DNA of 64,000 nucleotides from Arthrobacter russicus (GCF_031454135.1 NZ_JAVDQF010000001.1:930001-994000); one strand, 5' to 3'. Positions 34,434 through 43,610 are shown, counted from the stretch's first letter. Translations and numbers: made by a program. Notes: generated from the letters alone by a model not told the origin.

Positions 34434-35956
34434 TTCGCTCCTCCAAGAATCGGGGCGCGGTCCAGGATCGGACCGCCCCACTGGGCTTCGTGCAGCGCTT
34501 CCAAAGCGGCGCCGACCCGGTACATCCGGGCGTCTTCGCGGGCTGGTGCGAGCAATTGGATGCCGGACGGCAGCCCGTCCTCATCGGCCAGTCCGTTCGG
34601 CAGCGACATGCCCGGGACGCCGGCCAGGTTCGCCGGGATGGTGGCCACGTCGTTGAGGTACATGGCGAGCGGATCGTCCAGCTTCTCGCCGAACTTGAAC
34701 GCCGTGGTCGGTGCGGTCGGCGAAATCAGCACATCGGCTTTTTCGAATGCCGCGTCGAAGTCACGCTGGATCAAGGTCCGGACCTTCTGCGCCGAGCCGT
34801 AGTAGGCATCGTAATAGCCAGCGGACAAGGCGTAGGTGCCCAGAATGATCCGGCGCTTCACCTCGTCGCCGAAGCCGGCCGCCCGGGTCGCGGACATCAC
34901 CCGCTCGATGGTCATCGAACCATCCTCAGGCAGCGTGCGCAGGCCGAAGCGGACGCCGTCGAACTTCGCCAGGTTGCTCGAAGCCTCGGAGGGCATGATC
35001 AGGTAATAGGCGCCCAGCGCGTACCCGAAACTGGGACAGGAGACCTCGACGATCTCGGCCCCGGCCCCGTGCAGCAGCTCCAAAGACTCCCGGAACCGCG
35101 CCTCGACACCCGCTTGGTAGCCTTCACCGCCGAGCTCTTTCACCACGCCGATCCGGACGCCGGAGAGATCGCCGCTCGCGCCGCGCCGGGCGGCGTCGGC
35201 CAGGCCGGTCCAATCCTGCTCGAGCGAGGTCGAGTCCTTGGCGTCGTGCCCGCCGATCACTTCCTGCAGCAGTGCCGCATCCAAGACCGTACGCGTGACT
35301 GGACCGATCTGGTCCAGCGACGAGGCCATCGCGATCGCGCCGTAGCGGGAAACCCCGCCGTAGGTCGGCTTGACGCCGACCGTGCCGGTCACCGCACCCG
35401 GCTGGCGGATCGACCCGCCGGTGTCGGTGCCGAGTGCCAGCGGGGCTTCGAAGCCGGCGACGGCAGCCGCCGATCCGCCGCCGGAACCACCGGGGATCCG
35501 TTCCAGATCCCAGGGATTGCGGGTCGGACCGAAAGCCGAGTGCTCAGTGGAGGAACCCATCGCGAATTCATCGAGGTTGGTCTTGCCCAGGATCGGCATC
35601 CGCGCCGCCCGGATCTTCTCGATCACCGTGGCGTCGTACGGGCTGACCCAGCCTTCGAGGATTTTGGAGCCGGCCGTGGTCGGCTGCCCCTTGGTCACGA
35701 TCAGGTCCTTGATCGCGATCGGCACCCCGGCCAGCTCCGGCAGCGCTTTGCCCGCGGCGCGGTCGGCATCGACCTCGGCGGCAACCTGCAAGGCCTCTTC
35801 GGCGTTCAGGTGCAAAAACGCATTCAATTCGCCATCTACCAAGGCGATGCGGTCCAAATAGGCTTGGGTCGCCGCAACGCTGGTCACTTCGCCGGCCGCG
35901 AGCTTCGCGGCCAAGGCGGCGGCGGAAAGCTTGATCAGATCCGTCGGTTCCATCAT
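34430..35956 (-). CDS. gatA: Asp-tRNA(Asn)/Glu-tRNA(Gln) amidotransferase subunit A
   Basis: 508 aa amidase-signature enzyme that releases ammonia from glutamine for the GatB step. Ser-cisSer-Lys triad visible: Lys in [20 protein letters not shown], serines in [14 protein letters not shown] and [11 protein letters not shown]. Start at one of two adjacent ATG codons (35956 or 35953), 4 bp after the gatC stop, with GAAGGC upstream. Middle gene of gatCAB. Confidence 0.97.
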   Translation of the reverse strand: MMEPTDLIKLSAAALAAKLAAGEVTSVAATQAYLDRIALVDGELNAFLHLNAEEALQVAAEVDADRAAGKALPELAGVPIAIKDLIVTKGQPTTAGSKILEGWVSPYDATVIEKIRAARMPILGKTNLDEFAMGSSTEHSAFGPTRNPWDLERIPGGSGGGSAAAVAGFEAPLALGTDTGGSIRQPGAVTGTVGVKPTYGGVSRYGAIAMASSLDQIGPVTRTVLDAALLQEVIGGHDAKDSTSLEQDWTGLADAARRGASGDLSGVRIGVVKELGGEGYQAGVEARFRESLELLHGAGAEIVEVSCPSFGYALGAYYLIMPSEASSNLAKFDGVRFGLRTLPEDGSMTIERVMSATRAAGFGDEVKRRIILGTYALSAGYYDAYYGSAQKVRTLIQRDFDAAFEKADVLISPTAPTTAFKFGEKLDDPLAMYLNDVATIPANLAGVPGMSLPNGLADEDGLPSGIQLLAPAREDARMYRVGAALEALHEAQWGGPILDRAPILGGAK

Positions 35957-35960
35957 GGCT

Positions 35961-36257
35961 TCAGCCTTCTTCCAGGATCGCGGGGACTTTGAATCGGCCG
36001 TCTTCGGCGTCCGGGGCGCCGGAAAGCGCCTCCGCTTGGCTGAGAACATGGCCCACGACGTCCTCCCGGAGCACATTGCGCAACGGAATCGGATGCGAGG
36101 TCGCGGGTACGTCAGCGCCCGCAGCCTCGCTCACGGACTTCACCGAATCGACGATGACAGCAAGTTCGCCGGCCATCCGATCCAGTTCCGCCTCGGACAT
36201 GTCAATGTGCGCCAATTGCGCAAGGTGCGCAACATCGTCACGATTGATTTCAGCCAT
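35961..36257 (-). CDS. gatC: Asp-tRNA(Asn)/Glu-tRNA(Gln) amidotransferase subunit C
   Basis: 98 aa, which is normal for GatC, the small subunit that wraps GatA and GatB. Conserved [15 protein letters not shown] start and [15 protein letters not shown] region. First gene of the gatCAB operon. Confidence 0.95.
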   Translation of the reverse strand: MAEINRDDVAHLAQLAHIDMSEAELDRMAGELAVIVDSVKSVSEAAGADVPATSHPIPLRNVLREDVVGHVLSQAEALSGAPDAEDGRFKVPAILEEG

Positions 36258-36309
36258 GGAACTCCCTTGGAAGCTGTTACAGATTCGCTCCTAGTCTATG
36301 CGGTGCGGG

Positions 36310-36873
36310 CTAAAGCTCCAGCCGGTAGACCCGGAGCCAGATTTCGACCCCGGGATCGGTATTGGGCACGGTCCAGTCCCGCTGCGGCGCCCGCTCGAAT
36401 CCCATCGAGCGGTACAACGCGTGCGCGGACACCCAGTGGTCGCCGGTGGTCAGGCTGACCGCCGTTACTCCGCCGAGGGTTCTGGCGTGCTCGATGATCG
36501 CCCGCACCATCGCCTTCCCGATGCCGCCGCGCTGCAGTGCCGGGTCGACGACCAGCACCCGCATCTCGAGTTCCCCGGGCAGCGCGATATCCGCATACTC
36601 GTCGCCGGCCCGGGCAAGGGTCACGGCACCGACGATCCTGCGGGCGGGCTCAGCCGCGGCCGAATCCTCGAAAACCTGCTCGGCAACCCAGATCTGCGCC
36701 ACTTCGGCACGCTTGGCCACGTCCGCGAGCAATCGCAGATAAGGGTGCTCCGCAGAGTCGAAATACCCTGCGGCCAGATACGAATCGGTGGTGATCCGGG
36801 CGACGTCGGCGAAATCGGCGGGCGTGGCCAGGCGGAAGGTCAAAGGGGCGAGCGGGAGAATCACTGGCCCCAC
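36310..36873 (-). CDS. GNAT-family N-acetyltransferase
   Basis: 187 aa. Acetyl-CoA loop resembles LVVDPALQRGGIGKAMVRAI (Q/R-x-x-G-x-G), then a strand and VSLTTGDHWVSAHALYRSMGF. Acetyl-acceptor unknown. Start is ATG 36873 or, with a 4-bp GTGA overlap to the stop of the kinase gene, GTG 36864; the latter implies translational coupling. Downstream of the kinase and 52 bp before gatC. Confidence 0.82.
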   Translation of the reverse strand: MGPVILPLAPLTFRLATPADFADVARITTDSYLAAGYFDSAEHPYLRLLADVAKRAEVAQIWVAEQVFEDSAAAEPARRIVGAVTLARAGDEYADIALPGELEMRVLVVDPALQRGGIGKAMVRAIIEHARTLGGVTAVSLTTGDHWVSAHALYRSMGFERAPQRDWTVPNTDPGVEIWLRVYRLEL

Positions 36874-37781
36874 AATGTCAGAGCGCCCGGCACGATTTCA
36901 ACTTGGACCGGCAGCGCACCGAGCCGCTCGCCGTCCGAATAACCGGCCACCCCGGCTTTGCGGTCCAGCAACTCGATCCGGACCGAACGCACGCGGCGGA
37001 TGCTCACCGCCGGGTGGTCCACGTGTTTCCCTTGGAAAACCTTGGGGAACAAGGTCAGCAACTTCCATCGGGAGACCGGCGCGACCACGAACAAGTCCAG
37101 TTCGCCGTCGTCGATCCGGGCCTCCGGCGTGATCTTCATCCCACCGCCGAAAGATTGGCCGTTGGCCACCGCCACCAGCATCGCTTCGAGCTCCTCGGCG
37201 GCGCCGTCGACCTCGAGCCGGTAACGCAACGGCCGGAACACCGCGAGCTCGCGCAGGATCGCCAGGTTGTACCGGCTGCGTCCCTTCGGCCAGGACCAGG
37301 CGTTGGCCCGTTCATTGACCACCGCGTCGAACCCTGCGGAAAGCGCTGCTGCGAAATACTCCGCCGAATCCGCGTTCCGGACCCGGCCCAGATCCACCGT
37401 CCGCGGTCGCTGCGCACCGGCCAGGAAAGCTGCCACTGCGGCCGGGAGGTCGCCCACCGGCAAGCCCCAAGAACGGGCCGCGTCATTGCCGGTTCCGGCC
37501 GGAATCAACCCGAGCGGAACCGTGCTGCCGGCCAACGCGTTGATTCCGAGATGAACCATTCCGTCGCCACCGATCATGAGCAGGGCGTCAAGGCCCGCGC
37601 GGTCGCCCTGCACGGCGGACGAAACCTGGGCCGCGAGCTCCGGGTAGCTGCCGGCCTGCAGCAGCCGGACCTGGTGTCCGGCGGCCTCGAGCAACCCGAC
37701 GACCCGGGCGCCGGCGTCCGAGTTCGCCCCGAAGGCCGCCCGCGGATTCACCGCGACCGCGATCTGAAAAACCTTGGCCAT
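36861..37781 (-). CDS. Diacylglycerol/sphingoid-base kinase family protein
   Basis: 306 aa. DAGK catalytic motifs: AVNPRAAFG near the start, GGDGMVHLGINALAG (ATP site), GLIPAGTGNDAARSWGLP, and DDGELDLFVVAPV in the C-terminal beta-domain. Phosphorylates a lipid hydroxyl such as diacylglycerol for phospholipid recycling; may also act on other lipids. ATG 37781 (MAKVFQIAV) has AAGGGG upstream. Overlaps the GNAT gene. Confidence 0.9.
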   Translation of the reverse strand: MAKVFQIAVAVNPRAAFGANSDAGARVVGLLEAAGHQVRLLQAGSYPELAAQVSSAVQGDRAGLDALLMIGGDGMVHLGINALAGSTVPLGLIPAGTGNDAARSWGLPVGDLPAAVAAFLAGAQRPRTVDLGRVRNADSAEYFAAALSAGFDAVVNERANAWSWPKGRSRYNLAILRELAVFRPLRYRLEVDGAAEELEAMLVAVANGQSFGGGMKITPEARIDDGELDLFVVAPVSRWKLLTLFPKVFQGKHVDHPAVSIRRVRSVRIELLDRKAGVAGYSDGERLGALPVQVEIVPGALTLWGQ

Positions 37782-37930
37782 CGCCAAACCCCTTTGTTCT
37801 GCGCAGTCAGGGCTCAGTTGCCAAGCCGCCCGCCGATGTCGCACCATGTTACGGGCAGCGACCCGGCAAATGCACCCAACCGGCCCGATGGCCGACCGAA
37901 AATGTCCCGTACGTGTCGAAAGGCCCAGAT

Positions 37931-38872
37931 GTGAGCGGCGGATACCGCACGTACTACCAAATCCTGCGGGTCGAAGTGACCGCGGACGAGAAACAGGTCA
38001 AAGCGGCCTACCGCCGAGCGGCCCGGAGCACGCACCCGGACCAAGGCGGCAACGCCGAGGAGTTCCGCTTGGTCACCGAGGCCTACCAGACCTTGATCGA
38101 CCCGGCGAAGCGCGCGGTCTACGACCGGGGCTACGCACCCGCCGGCACGGCGTCGCAAGGCTCCGCTGCGCCGAACGGCTCCGGCCCACGGGTCGCAGAA
38201 CCCCGGCCGGCCGGGCAGCGGCCGGGCAGCAACCGGGGCCCCTCGGCCACCGATTTGCCGAGCTTCGTACCACCCTTCGGCAGTGCCGAAGCAGCGCCGT
38301 TGTCCTTGGACTTGGCCAGCCGGCAGATCCACGGCGCACCGCGTAAACGGGGCTTGTTCGGCGCGCAGGCCCGGCTGATCCGGGAAGCCCGCACGATCGA
38401 GTTGCTGCAGCAGCAGATCCTGAACAAATACCCTTCCGCGCGCTTGGTCAACGGTCTGGTCTCGCCGATCGATAAGAGCCATCTGGACCATTTGGTACTG
38501 GTCGGCTACCGGATGGCGGTGGTTTCTTCGATGATGGTCCCCGAGGGCGCCTACCGGTGGAACGGCAGTACCTTGGTGCACGGACAGCGCGGGGTCGAAG
38601 CTCCGCGCCTGCTGCCGGCCGCCCATGCGCTGGCGAAACTCTTCCCGGAATGCACGGTCTCGGCCTGGATCGTGGTGCACTCCCCCGGCGGCAATCCCTT
38701 CGAGCCGGTGATCGACTACACCCGGGGAAACGAGCCCGACGGCGGCCCGCACCTGAACGTCGTCGGCGCGGCCCGCCTGGGCCGGGAACTGGGCTCTTTC
38801 TTGGCGGCCGGCGAAAAGCCGAACACCGTGGACCTGCAGATCTTGTCCCGGCTGCTCGGCGGCATGTACTGA
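37931..38872 (+). CDS. J-domain protein with uncharacterised C-terminal domain
   Basis: 313 aa. Residues about 4-70 are a J domain (YQILRVEVTADEKQVKAAYRRAARSTHPDQGG), with the HPD motif that stimulates DnaK ATPase. A Pro/Ala/Gly linker (about 75-120) leads to a C-terminal domain (about 130-313) that is not the DnaJ zinc or CTD fold. It contains NKYPSARLVNGLVSPIDKSHLDHLVLVGYRM, which resembles nuclease-related domains (weak guess). GTG 37931 has AAAGG upstream; GTG 37913 is an alternative. Confidence 0.78.
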   Translation: MSGGYRTYYQILRVEVTADEKQVKAAYRRAARSTHPDQGGNAEEFRLVTEAYQTLIDPAKRAVYDRGYAPAGTASQGSAAPNGSGPRVAEPRPAGQRPGSNRGPSATDLPSFVPPFGSAEAAPLSLDLASRQIHGAPRKRGLFGAQARLIREARTIELLQQQILNKYPSARLVNGLVSPIDKSHLDHLVLVGYRMAVVSSMMVPEGAYRWNGSTLVHGQRGVEAPRLLPAAHALAKLFPECTVSAWIVVHSPGGNPFEPVIDYTRGNEPDGGPHLNVVGAARLGRELGSFLAAGEKPNTVDLQILSRLLGGMY

Positions 38873-38873
38873 G

Positions 38874-38924
38874 CCGGCTGGGCAACCGGACCGGCTGGGT
38901 AGCCAAGCCATCTGGGTAGACTGG
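38874..38924. repeat. Three decayed 17-bp tandem repeats
   Basis: Units 38874-38890, 38891-38907 and 38908-38924, first two ccggctgggcaaccgga and ccggctgggtagccaag. They fill the gap between the J-domain stop and the trmL start. Confidence 0.65.
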
Positions 38925-38928
38925 GCCG

Positions 38929-39396
38929 GTGTTCCGCATACTCTTCTACACGCCCGAAATTCCCGGCAACACCGGGAACGCCATCCGGCTCGCCGCGATC
39001 ACCGGCGCCGAACTCCACTTGGTGGAGCCCCTCGGTTTCGACCTGGATGACGCCAAACTCCGCCGGGCCGGACTGGATTACCACGAGCTGGCAGTGCTGC
39101 ACGTGCACCCCGATTTGGCCGCCGCGTGGGCGGCGCTGCAGCCGGAACGGGTTTTCGCCTTCACCTCGGACGGCGAGACCGGATATGCCGACATCGCGTA
39201 CCAGGCCGGCGACGTCCTGATGTTCGGGCCGGAGTCGGTCGGGCTGCCGGCCGGGGTGAAAGCCGACCCGCGGGTCACCGCACGGGTCCGGCTGCCGATG
39301 CTGCCCGGCTTGCGTTCCCTGAACCTGGCCAATTCGGCGTCGATCGCGGTCTATGAAGCCTGGCGGCAACACGACTTCGCCGGCGCGGTACGCTGA
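38929..39396 (+). CDS. trmL: tRNA (cytidine/uridine(34)-2'-O)-methyltransferase
   Basis: 155 aa SPOUT methyltransferase that 2'-O-methylates the wobble base of tRNA-Leu. PEIPGNTGNAIRLAAITG, MFGPESVGLP and LPMLPGLRSLNLANSASIAVYEA (read at the C-terminal knot) are the family motifs. GTG start at 38929 follows the tandem repeats closely, with only a weak ribosome site. Length is normal. Confidence 0.92.
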   Translation: MFRILFYTPEIPGNTGNAIRLAAITGAELHLVEPLGFDLDDAKLRRAGLDYHELAVLHVHPDLAAAWAALQPERVFAFTSDGETGYADIAYQAGDVLMFGPESVGLPAGVKADPRVTARVRLPMLPGLRSLNLANSASIAVYEAWRQHDFAGAVR

Positions 39397-39437
39397 GCCG
39401 AAACCGGAACGACAACAGAGGTAGGGGAAGCCAGCAG

Positions 39438-40283
39438 ATGAACCCGAGCACTCCGAACAGCGCCAGGATCGGCATCACTTCCCGGGATCCGGGTTTGGCC
39501 TTCACCGACGGGGCGCTGCAGTTCGAAGCCTGGTCCGAGGCGCTCTGGGATCCGGCAGCCCGTACCGTGGTGCGGACTGCCGCCTTGCAGCCGGGCGAGA
39601 AAGTCCTCGATGCCTGTTGCGGTTCCGGCGCAGCGACGCTTCCCGCCGCGCTCGCGGTGGGCCCGGAAGGCAGCGTGGACGGCGTCGACCTTTCTTCCGG
39701 ACTGTTGGCTTTGGCCGGCAAGAAGCTCGCCGAAGCGCAGATCCTCAACGCGACGCTGACCCATGCCGACGTCACGGCTTGGCGCGGCCACCGGACGTTC
39801 GACGCCGTGCTCTGTTCCTACTCGATCTTTTTCTTCAACCAAATGGCCGACGGCGTGCAGCACTTGGCCTCGATGCTCCGCCCGGGCGGCCGGATGGTGC
39901 TGAACACCTGGGTCCGCGGCGCGCTCTCCCCGCTGGCCGAACTGATCCTGCAAGCTGCGATCACCGAGCGGCCACGGCTGGCCGAGGTGGTTCCGTTGGC
40001 CAACCAGAACATGGATCTGATTTCGGCTCCGGAGGCCTTCGCCGATTGGCTCACCGGTTGCGGTTTGGAGTCGGTCCAGGTCAGCATGCATCCGCTGACC
40101 CTGCGGGTGGATGCCGAAATGGCCTGGGCCTTGGTCATGGGCAGCGGCTGGCGTACGTTGCTGCCTCGCGACCCGGAAGCGATTTCCCGGGTCCGGCAGG
40201 AATTCCTCGGCTCGGTCCGGGCCCTGGGCGACACCGTCGAATTCAACTCCGACACCTTGGTGGCCGAGGCCGTCCGCAGATGA
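39438..40283 (+). CDS. SAM-dependent methyltransferase, copy 1 of a tandem pair
   Basis: 281 aa class I methyltransferase. SAM loop VLDACCGSGAATLPAA (motif I), LLTAAG..DVT acidic motif (VDGVDLSSG, HADVTAW), post-motif ML-RPGGRMVLNTW. Similar in plan to the next gene (shared DACCGxGA, SIFFFNQM/GIFFLGDQS, RPGGR-type segments). Stop overlaps the next start as ATGA, so they are translated together. Substrate not identifiable; UbiE-like methylation of small molecules is possible. Confidence 0.82.
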   Translation: MNPSTPNSARIGITSRDPGLAFTDGALQFEAWSEALWDPAARTVVRTAALQPGEKVLDACCGSGAATLPAALAVGPEGSVDGVDLSSGLLALAGKKLAEAQILNATLTHADVTAWRGHRTFDAVLCSYSIFFFNQMADGVQHLASMLRPGGRMVLNTWVRGALSPLAELILQAAITERPRLAEVVPLANQNMDLISAPEAFADWLTGCGLESVQVSMHPLTLRVDAEMAWALVMGSGWRTLLPRDPEAISRVRQEFLGSVRALGDTVEFNSDTLVAEAVRR

Positions 40284-41044
40284 CCGCCGGATGGGACCAG
40301 GGCGCAGCGGAATTCGCCCGCTGGGCCCGGCAGCTCTGGCAACCGCTCGCGGTGCCGCTGATCGAGGCGGCCCGGCTCTCCCCGGGCGACCGGGTCTTCG
40401 ACGCCTGCTGCGGCACTGGAGCCTCGGCGCTGCTGGCCGCGCAAGCCGTCGGCGCCGACGGCCAGGTCGATGCGGTCGATGCTTCGGCCGGCATGATCGA
40501 CCAGGCCAAGTCCGCAGCGGTGCCGGAACAACTCGATTTCCGCGTGGCCGATGCCCTGACCTGGCCCGGCTCCGGTTATCACGCGGTGCTCTGCGGCTTC
40601 GGGATCTTTTTCCTCGGTGACCAGTCCGCGGCTCTGGCCTCGTTGGCAGACCGTTTGGCCCCCGGCGGCCGAATCGCGCTCAGCGTCTGGCAAGGCCGGC
40701 CTTTCGATGCCTTGACCCGCTTGGTCCTGGCCGCCTGCGCCGCCGAAGGCGCCGGCGTCGGCGGGCCCTCAGCCGAGGCCAAGAACATCGGCGAGCTCAA
40801 TTCCCCGAGCAAGCTGACCGATTTCTTGCGCGGCGCCGGGCTGCGGGAGGTCGCGGTCGCAGCAGTCCGGCACCGGGTGCCTTTGACTCCGGATTCCGCT
40901 TGGAGTTTCGTCCATTCCAGCTTGCTGCGCTCCGCGCTCCCCGCCGATCCGGCGGCCCTCGCCCGGGTCAAAGCCCGCCTGGCCGGTTCGCTGGGCGGCG
41001 TCGAACTGCAGGCCGATGCGCTGATCGGCTCGGCCCGGCGCTGA
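40280..41044 (+). CDS. SAM-dependent methyltransferase, copy 2 of a tandem pair
   Basis: 254 aa. Motif I VFDACCGTGASALLAA, VDAVDASAGM, and LAPGGRIALSVWQGRP. Diverged duplicate of the upstream gene (about one third of visible positions shared, including the unusual DACCG). 4-bp overlap. Two coupled paralogues suggest either a heterodimer or sequential methylation of one substrate (inference). A 182-bp gap with the sigK promoter follows. Confidence 0.82.
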   Translation: MTAGWDQGAAEFARWARQLWQPLAVPLIEAARLSPGDRVFDACCGTGASALLAAQAVGADGQVDAVDASAGMIDQAKSAAVPEQLDFRVADALTWPGSGYHAVLCGFGIFFLGDQSAALASLADRLAPGGRIALSVWQGRPFDALTRLVLAACAAEGAGVGGPSAEAKNIGELNSPSKLTDFLRGAGLREVAVAAVRHRVPLTPDSAWSFVHSSLLRSALPADPAALARVKARLAGSLGGVELQADALIGSARR

Positions 41045-41226
41045 ACTTTCCGCGGCCGTGCCACGGCTTCCGGACCGAACCCATCCAGAACCCCACCGGC
41101 ACCGAATGACTGGTGTAGCGATCAGTGGCGTACCGGCGGAATCGAGGGGGTGGTGGCGTGGCCATGGCAATACAGCCATCGACATATCCAAGCATTGTGC
41201 TGTTCCCGCGCATAAGCTTAGGGCAA

Positions 41227-41829
41227 ATGGATACCCCAAAGACGAACGAAACGACCACTGGAAGCCCGGTGCGCTCCGGCGATGGCCAGGAAGCCTTGGC
41301 GGATCTGATCCGGTCCACGGCCGACGGCGATCAGCAGGCCTTTGCGGAGCTGTACCGGCTGACCTCACGCCGGGTCTACGGCATGGCCCGGCGGGTTTTG
41401 ATCGACGCCGAACTAGCCCAGGATGCCGCCCAGGAGGTCTACCTCCAGATCTGGCAGAACGCGGCCAAATTCGATGCCGCTTCCGGCTCGCCACTCGCCT
41501 GGCTGATGACCATCGCGCATCGCCGCGCGGTGGACAAAGTGCGCTCGGCGCAGAGCTCGGCCGACCGGGAGGCCAAATACGGTGCCACCAGTCAGAGCAT
41601 CGAGCACGATGAAGTCGCAGATGCGGTCAGCGACCGGATCGATGCCGAGTCAGTGGTCAAATGCTTGGCGACCTTGACCGACACGCAACAGGAATCGGTC
41701 AAGCTCGCCTATTACGGCGGTTTGACCTATCGCGAGGTGGCCGAGAAGTTGGGCGCCGCAGTACCCACCGTGAAATCACGGATCAGAGACGGATTATTGA
41801 GATTGAAATCATGTTTGGAGGTGAACTGA
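41227..41829 (+). CDS. sigK: ECF sigma factor, SigK-like
   Basis: 200 aa. Region 2 (GDQQAFAELYRLTSRRVYGMARRVLIDAELAQDAAQEVYLQIW) and region 4 HTH (LTYREVAEKLGAAVPTVKSRI) are intact. The anti-sigma gene begins one base after the stop, as for SigK/RskA pairs. ATG 41227 with AGGG upstream is chosen over the longer GTG 41125 whose leader lacks homology. A possible auto-promoter CCATCG-N6-CCAAGC at 41176-41193 resembles the known SigK box CCATCC-N6-CCGAAT, speculative. Controls secreted/redox functions in mycobacteria; the regulon here is unknown. Confidence 0.88.
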   Translation: MDTPKTNETTTGSPVRSGDGQEALADLIRSTADGDQQAFAELYRLTSRRVYGMARRVLIDAELAQDAAQEVYLQIWQNAAKFDAASGSPLAWLMTIAHRRAVDKVRSAQSSADREAKYGATSQSIEHDEVADAVSDRIDAESVVKCLATLTDTQQESVKLAYYGGLTYREVAEKLGAAVPTVKSRIRDGLLRLKSCLEVN

Positions 41830-41830
41830 A

Positions 41831-42733
41831 ATGAGCGAAAACTTCGCCGAAGACATCCGCAGCGACCTCGCGTCCGGGCACGTCCTGGAACTTGCCGAGC
41901 TGTATGCACTCAACGCCTTGAGCGATCAAGAACGCGCGGAGGTCGATCATTTCCTGGCTTCCTCCGCGGCTTCCGTGCAAGCCGAGTTCGCCGATAGATT
42001 GCGGCTGGCCCGGGAAACGATCGCCACGGCCTACGGAAGTGTCGAAGCGGAACCACCCAGCTCGCTCTTCGACCGGATCAGCGCGCAGATTTCGGCCGGA
42101 TCCGTGCCGCAAGCCCTCGCTGAGCCGTCAGTCGCTGCTTCAGTGGCCACTGAAGCAGCGCGCCGCGAAGCACCGGACACGGAAACTCGGCGCACCGGCC
42201 CGGCGGGTGAGTTCCCGGTGCCAAACGTGCCGGACGATTTGGCGGCCCGTCGGGCGGCCAAATCCGATGCTGCCGACGGCAAACGGCGGCCCGTCCGGGC
42301 TTGGCTGATCGCCAGCGCGGCCGCCGCCGCGGTGGTGGTTGCCGCCGCGCTGGGCGTCAATGGCATCATCGCGGCGCAAAACAGCCCGACCAACCAGGTG
42401 ATCTCGGCCTCCGACGTCAAGGTTTCCACGGTTCAGGTGCAAGGCGGTGGCGATGCCAAGATCAGTGTCTCGGCGGAAAAGGACTCCGCGGTGGTGCAGA
42501 TGTCCGGAGTTCCGGCACCGAGCGCCGGCAAGACCTACCAGCTCTGGCTGCTGCCGCAAGCCGGCAGCGCACCGATTTCAGTCGGTTTGATGGGCTCCAG
42601 CACGGAATTGGACCAGCCGGCCTTGGTCACCGGGATCAAGGGCGCTCAGGCAGTGGCGATTACGGTCGAACCTGCCGGCGGCTCGGAAAAGCCCACCTCG
42701 TTGCCGGTGATGTTCTCGAAATTCGACGCTTGA
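41831..42733 (+). CDS. rskA: Anti-sigma K factor RskA-like membrane protein
   Basis: 300 aa. N-terminal cytoplasmic anti-sigma domain (GHVLELAELYALNALSDQERAEVDHFL), Ala/Arg linker, one membrane helix at about residues 155-178 (WLIASAAAAAVVVAAALGV), then an extracytoplasmic RskA domain with KTYQLWLLPQ and GSEKPTSLPVMFSKF. Holds SigK inactive until proteolysed (family knowledge). GGAGGT precedes ATG 41831; one base separates it from sigK. Confidence 0.9.
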   Translation: MSENFAEDIRSDLASGHVLELAELYALNALSDQERAEVDHFLASSAASVQAEFADRLRLARETIATAYGSVEAEPPSSLFDRISAQISAGSVPQALAEPSVAASVATEAARREAPDTETRRTGPAGEFPVPNVPDDLAARRAAKSDAADGKRRPVRAWLIASAAAAAVVVAAALGVNGIIAAQNSPTNQVISASDVKVSTVQVQGGGDAKISVSAEKDSAVVQMSGVPAPSAGKTYQLWLLPQAGSAPISVGLMGSSTELDQPALVTGIKGAQAVAITVEPAGGSEKPTSLPVMFSKFDA

Positions 42734-42760
42734 CCTTGACCTAACGTCAACTTTTACGCT
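42730..42760 (+). promoter_or_regulatory. MerR-type promoter and operator
   Basis: -35 TTGACC (42730-42735), 19-bp spacer, -10 TACGCT (42755-42760). Inside the spacer lies the dyad TTGACCTAACGTCAA (42736-42750). An over-long 19-bp spacer with a central palindrome is the hallmark of MerR-activated promoters. It overlaps the end of rskA and drives the MerR gene itself (autoregulation). Confidence 0.8.
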
Positions 42761-42808
42761 GGTTTCCATCCCGGAAAGTCCGGGATGCCGCGGCACAGTG
42801 GAGGAACC

Positions 42809-43552
42809 GTGGCCCAGGCGTGGAGCATTTCCGAGGTTGCCAAAATGGCGCGGGTCTCATCCCGGGCCCTGCGCCATTACCACCAGATCGGACTGCTCCA
42901 GCCGTCCTGGACTGCGCACAATGGTTACCGCTACTACGAGCAGGCCGAGCTGCTGAAGTTGCAACGGATCCTGCTGCTGCGCGAGCTGGGCATCGGATTG
43001 GAAACGATCGCGGAAGTGCTCGACGGCCAGACCGACGAATACCGGGCCCTGCAAGCGCATCACCGATGGGTGCTGGCCGAACGGGACCGGATGTCGCAAC
43101 TGGCCCGGACGCTCGAGAGCACCATGGCGGCAATGCACGAAGGAGCCGAAATGAGCGCTGCAGAAATGTTCGACGGGTTCGGGAAAAACCCTTATGCAGA
43201 AGAGGCCATCGAACGCTGGGGCAAAGCCGCGATGGATCGGGCCAAGGCGTCGTGGACCGCAATGGGCGAAACCGGCCGGCAAAGCGCGGCCGACGAGTTG
43301 ATCGCGGTCAACGAACTCCTGGCCGAGTGCCAGAAGGAAGGCCGTGCGGCCGACGATCCGAAGCTGCAGTCCGTGATCGAACGGCATTACCGTTGGATCC
43401 GGTTGAGCTGGACACCCGAGGCGGACGGCTATCTGAACCTCGGGCAGATGTACGTCGACGACGAGCGATTCCGGGCCTACTACGAGAAGGCCGGAGTCAA
43501 CCCGGAATACCTGCTTGCCGGCATGAAGGTCTACGCCGCGAAGCAGCTCTGA
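42809..43552 (+). CDS. MerR-family regulator with TipAS-type antibiotic-binding domain
   Basis: 247 aa. MerR HTH at the N-terminus (WSISEVAKMARVSSRALRHYHQIGLLQPSW, GYRYYEQAELLKLQRILLLRELGI), coiled-coil dimer helix, then a C-terminal TipAS-like helical domain (NPYAEEAIERWG, GQMYVDDERFRAYYEKAGVN) that in TipA proteins binds thiopeptides and other hydrophobic compounds. GTG 42809 has GGAGGA upstream; an in-frame ATG 24 bp earlier is less likely. Confidence 0.88.
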   Translation: MAQAWSISEVAKMARVSSRALRHYHQIGLLQPSWTAHNGYRYYEQAELLKLQRILLLRELGIGLETIAEVLDGQTDEYRALQAHHRWVLAERDRMSQLARTLESTMAAMHEGAEMSAAEMFDGFGKNPYAEEAIERWGKAAMDRAKASWTAMGETGRQSAADELIAVNELLAECQKEGRAADDPKLQSVIERHYRWIRLSWTPEADGYLNLGQMYVDDERFRAYYEKAGVNPEYLLAGMKVYAAKQL

Positions 43553-43591
43553 TCCGGGCCAACCTCCAGCGCGGTATTCTCACTCATCCGG

Positions 43592-43610
43592 GGCCAACTG
43601 CAAGTTGGCC
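43592..43610. terminator. Hairpin between convergent MerR and etfA genes
   Basis: GGCCAAC-TGCAA-GTTGGCC, perfect 7-bp stem with a 5-nt loop, flanked by further pairing between ATTCTC and GAGAAT. No T-tract; may be a bidirectional terminator. Confidence 0.5.

Noticed and set aside
32388-34802. 804-codon plus-strand frame across gatB
   Set aside because: Antisense shadow of gatB and PP2C; no start site, low-complexity composition.
41176-41193. SigK-type promoter CCATCG-N6-CCAAGC before sigK
   Set aside because: Matches the mycobacterial SigK box only partly; mentioned with the gene but not listed as a feature.
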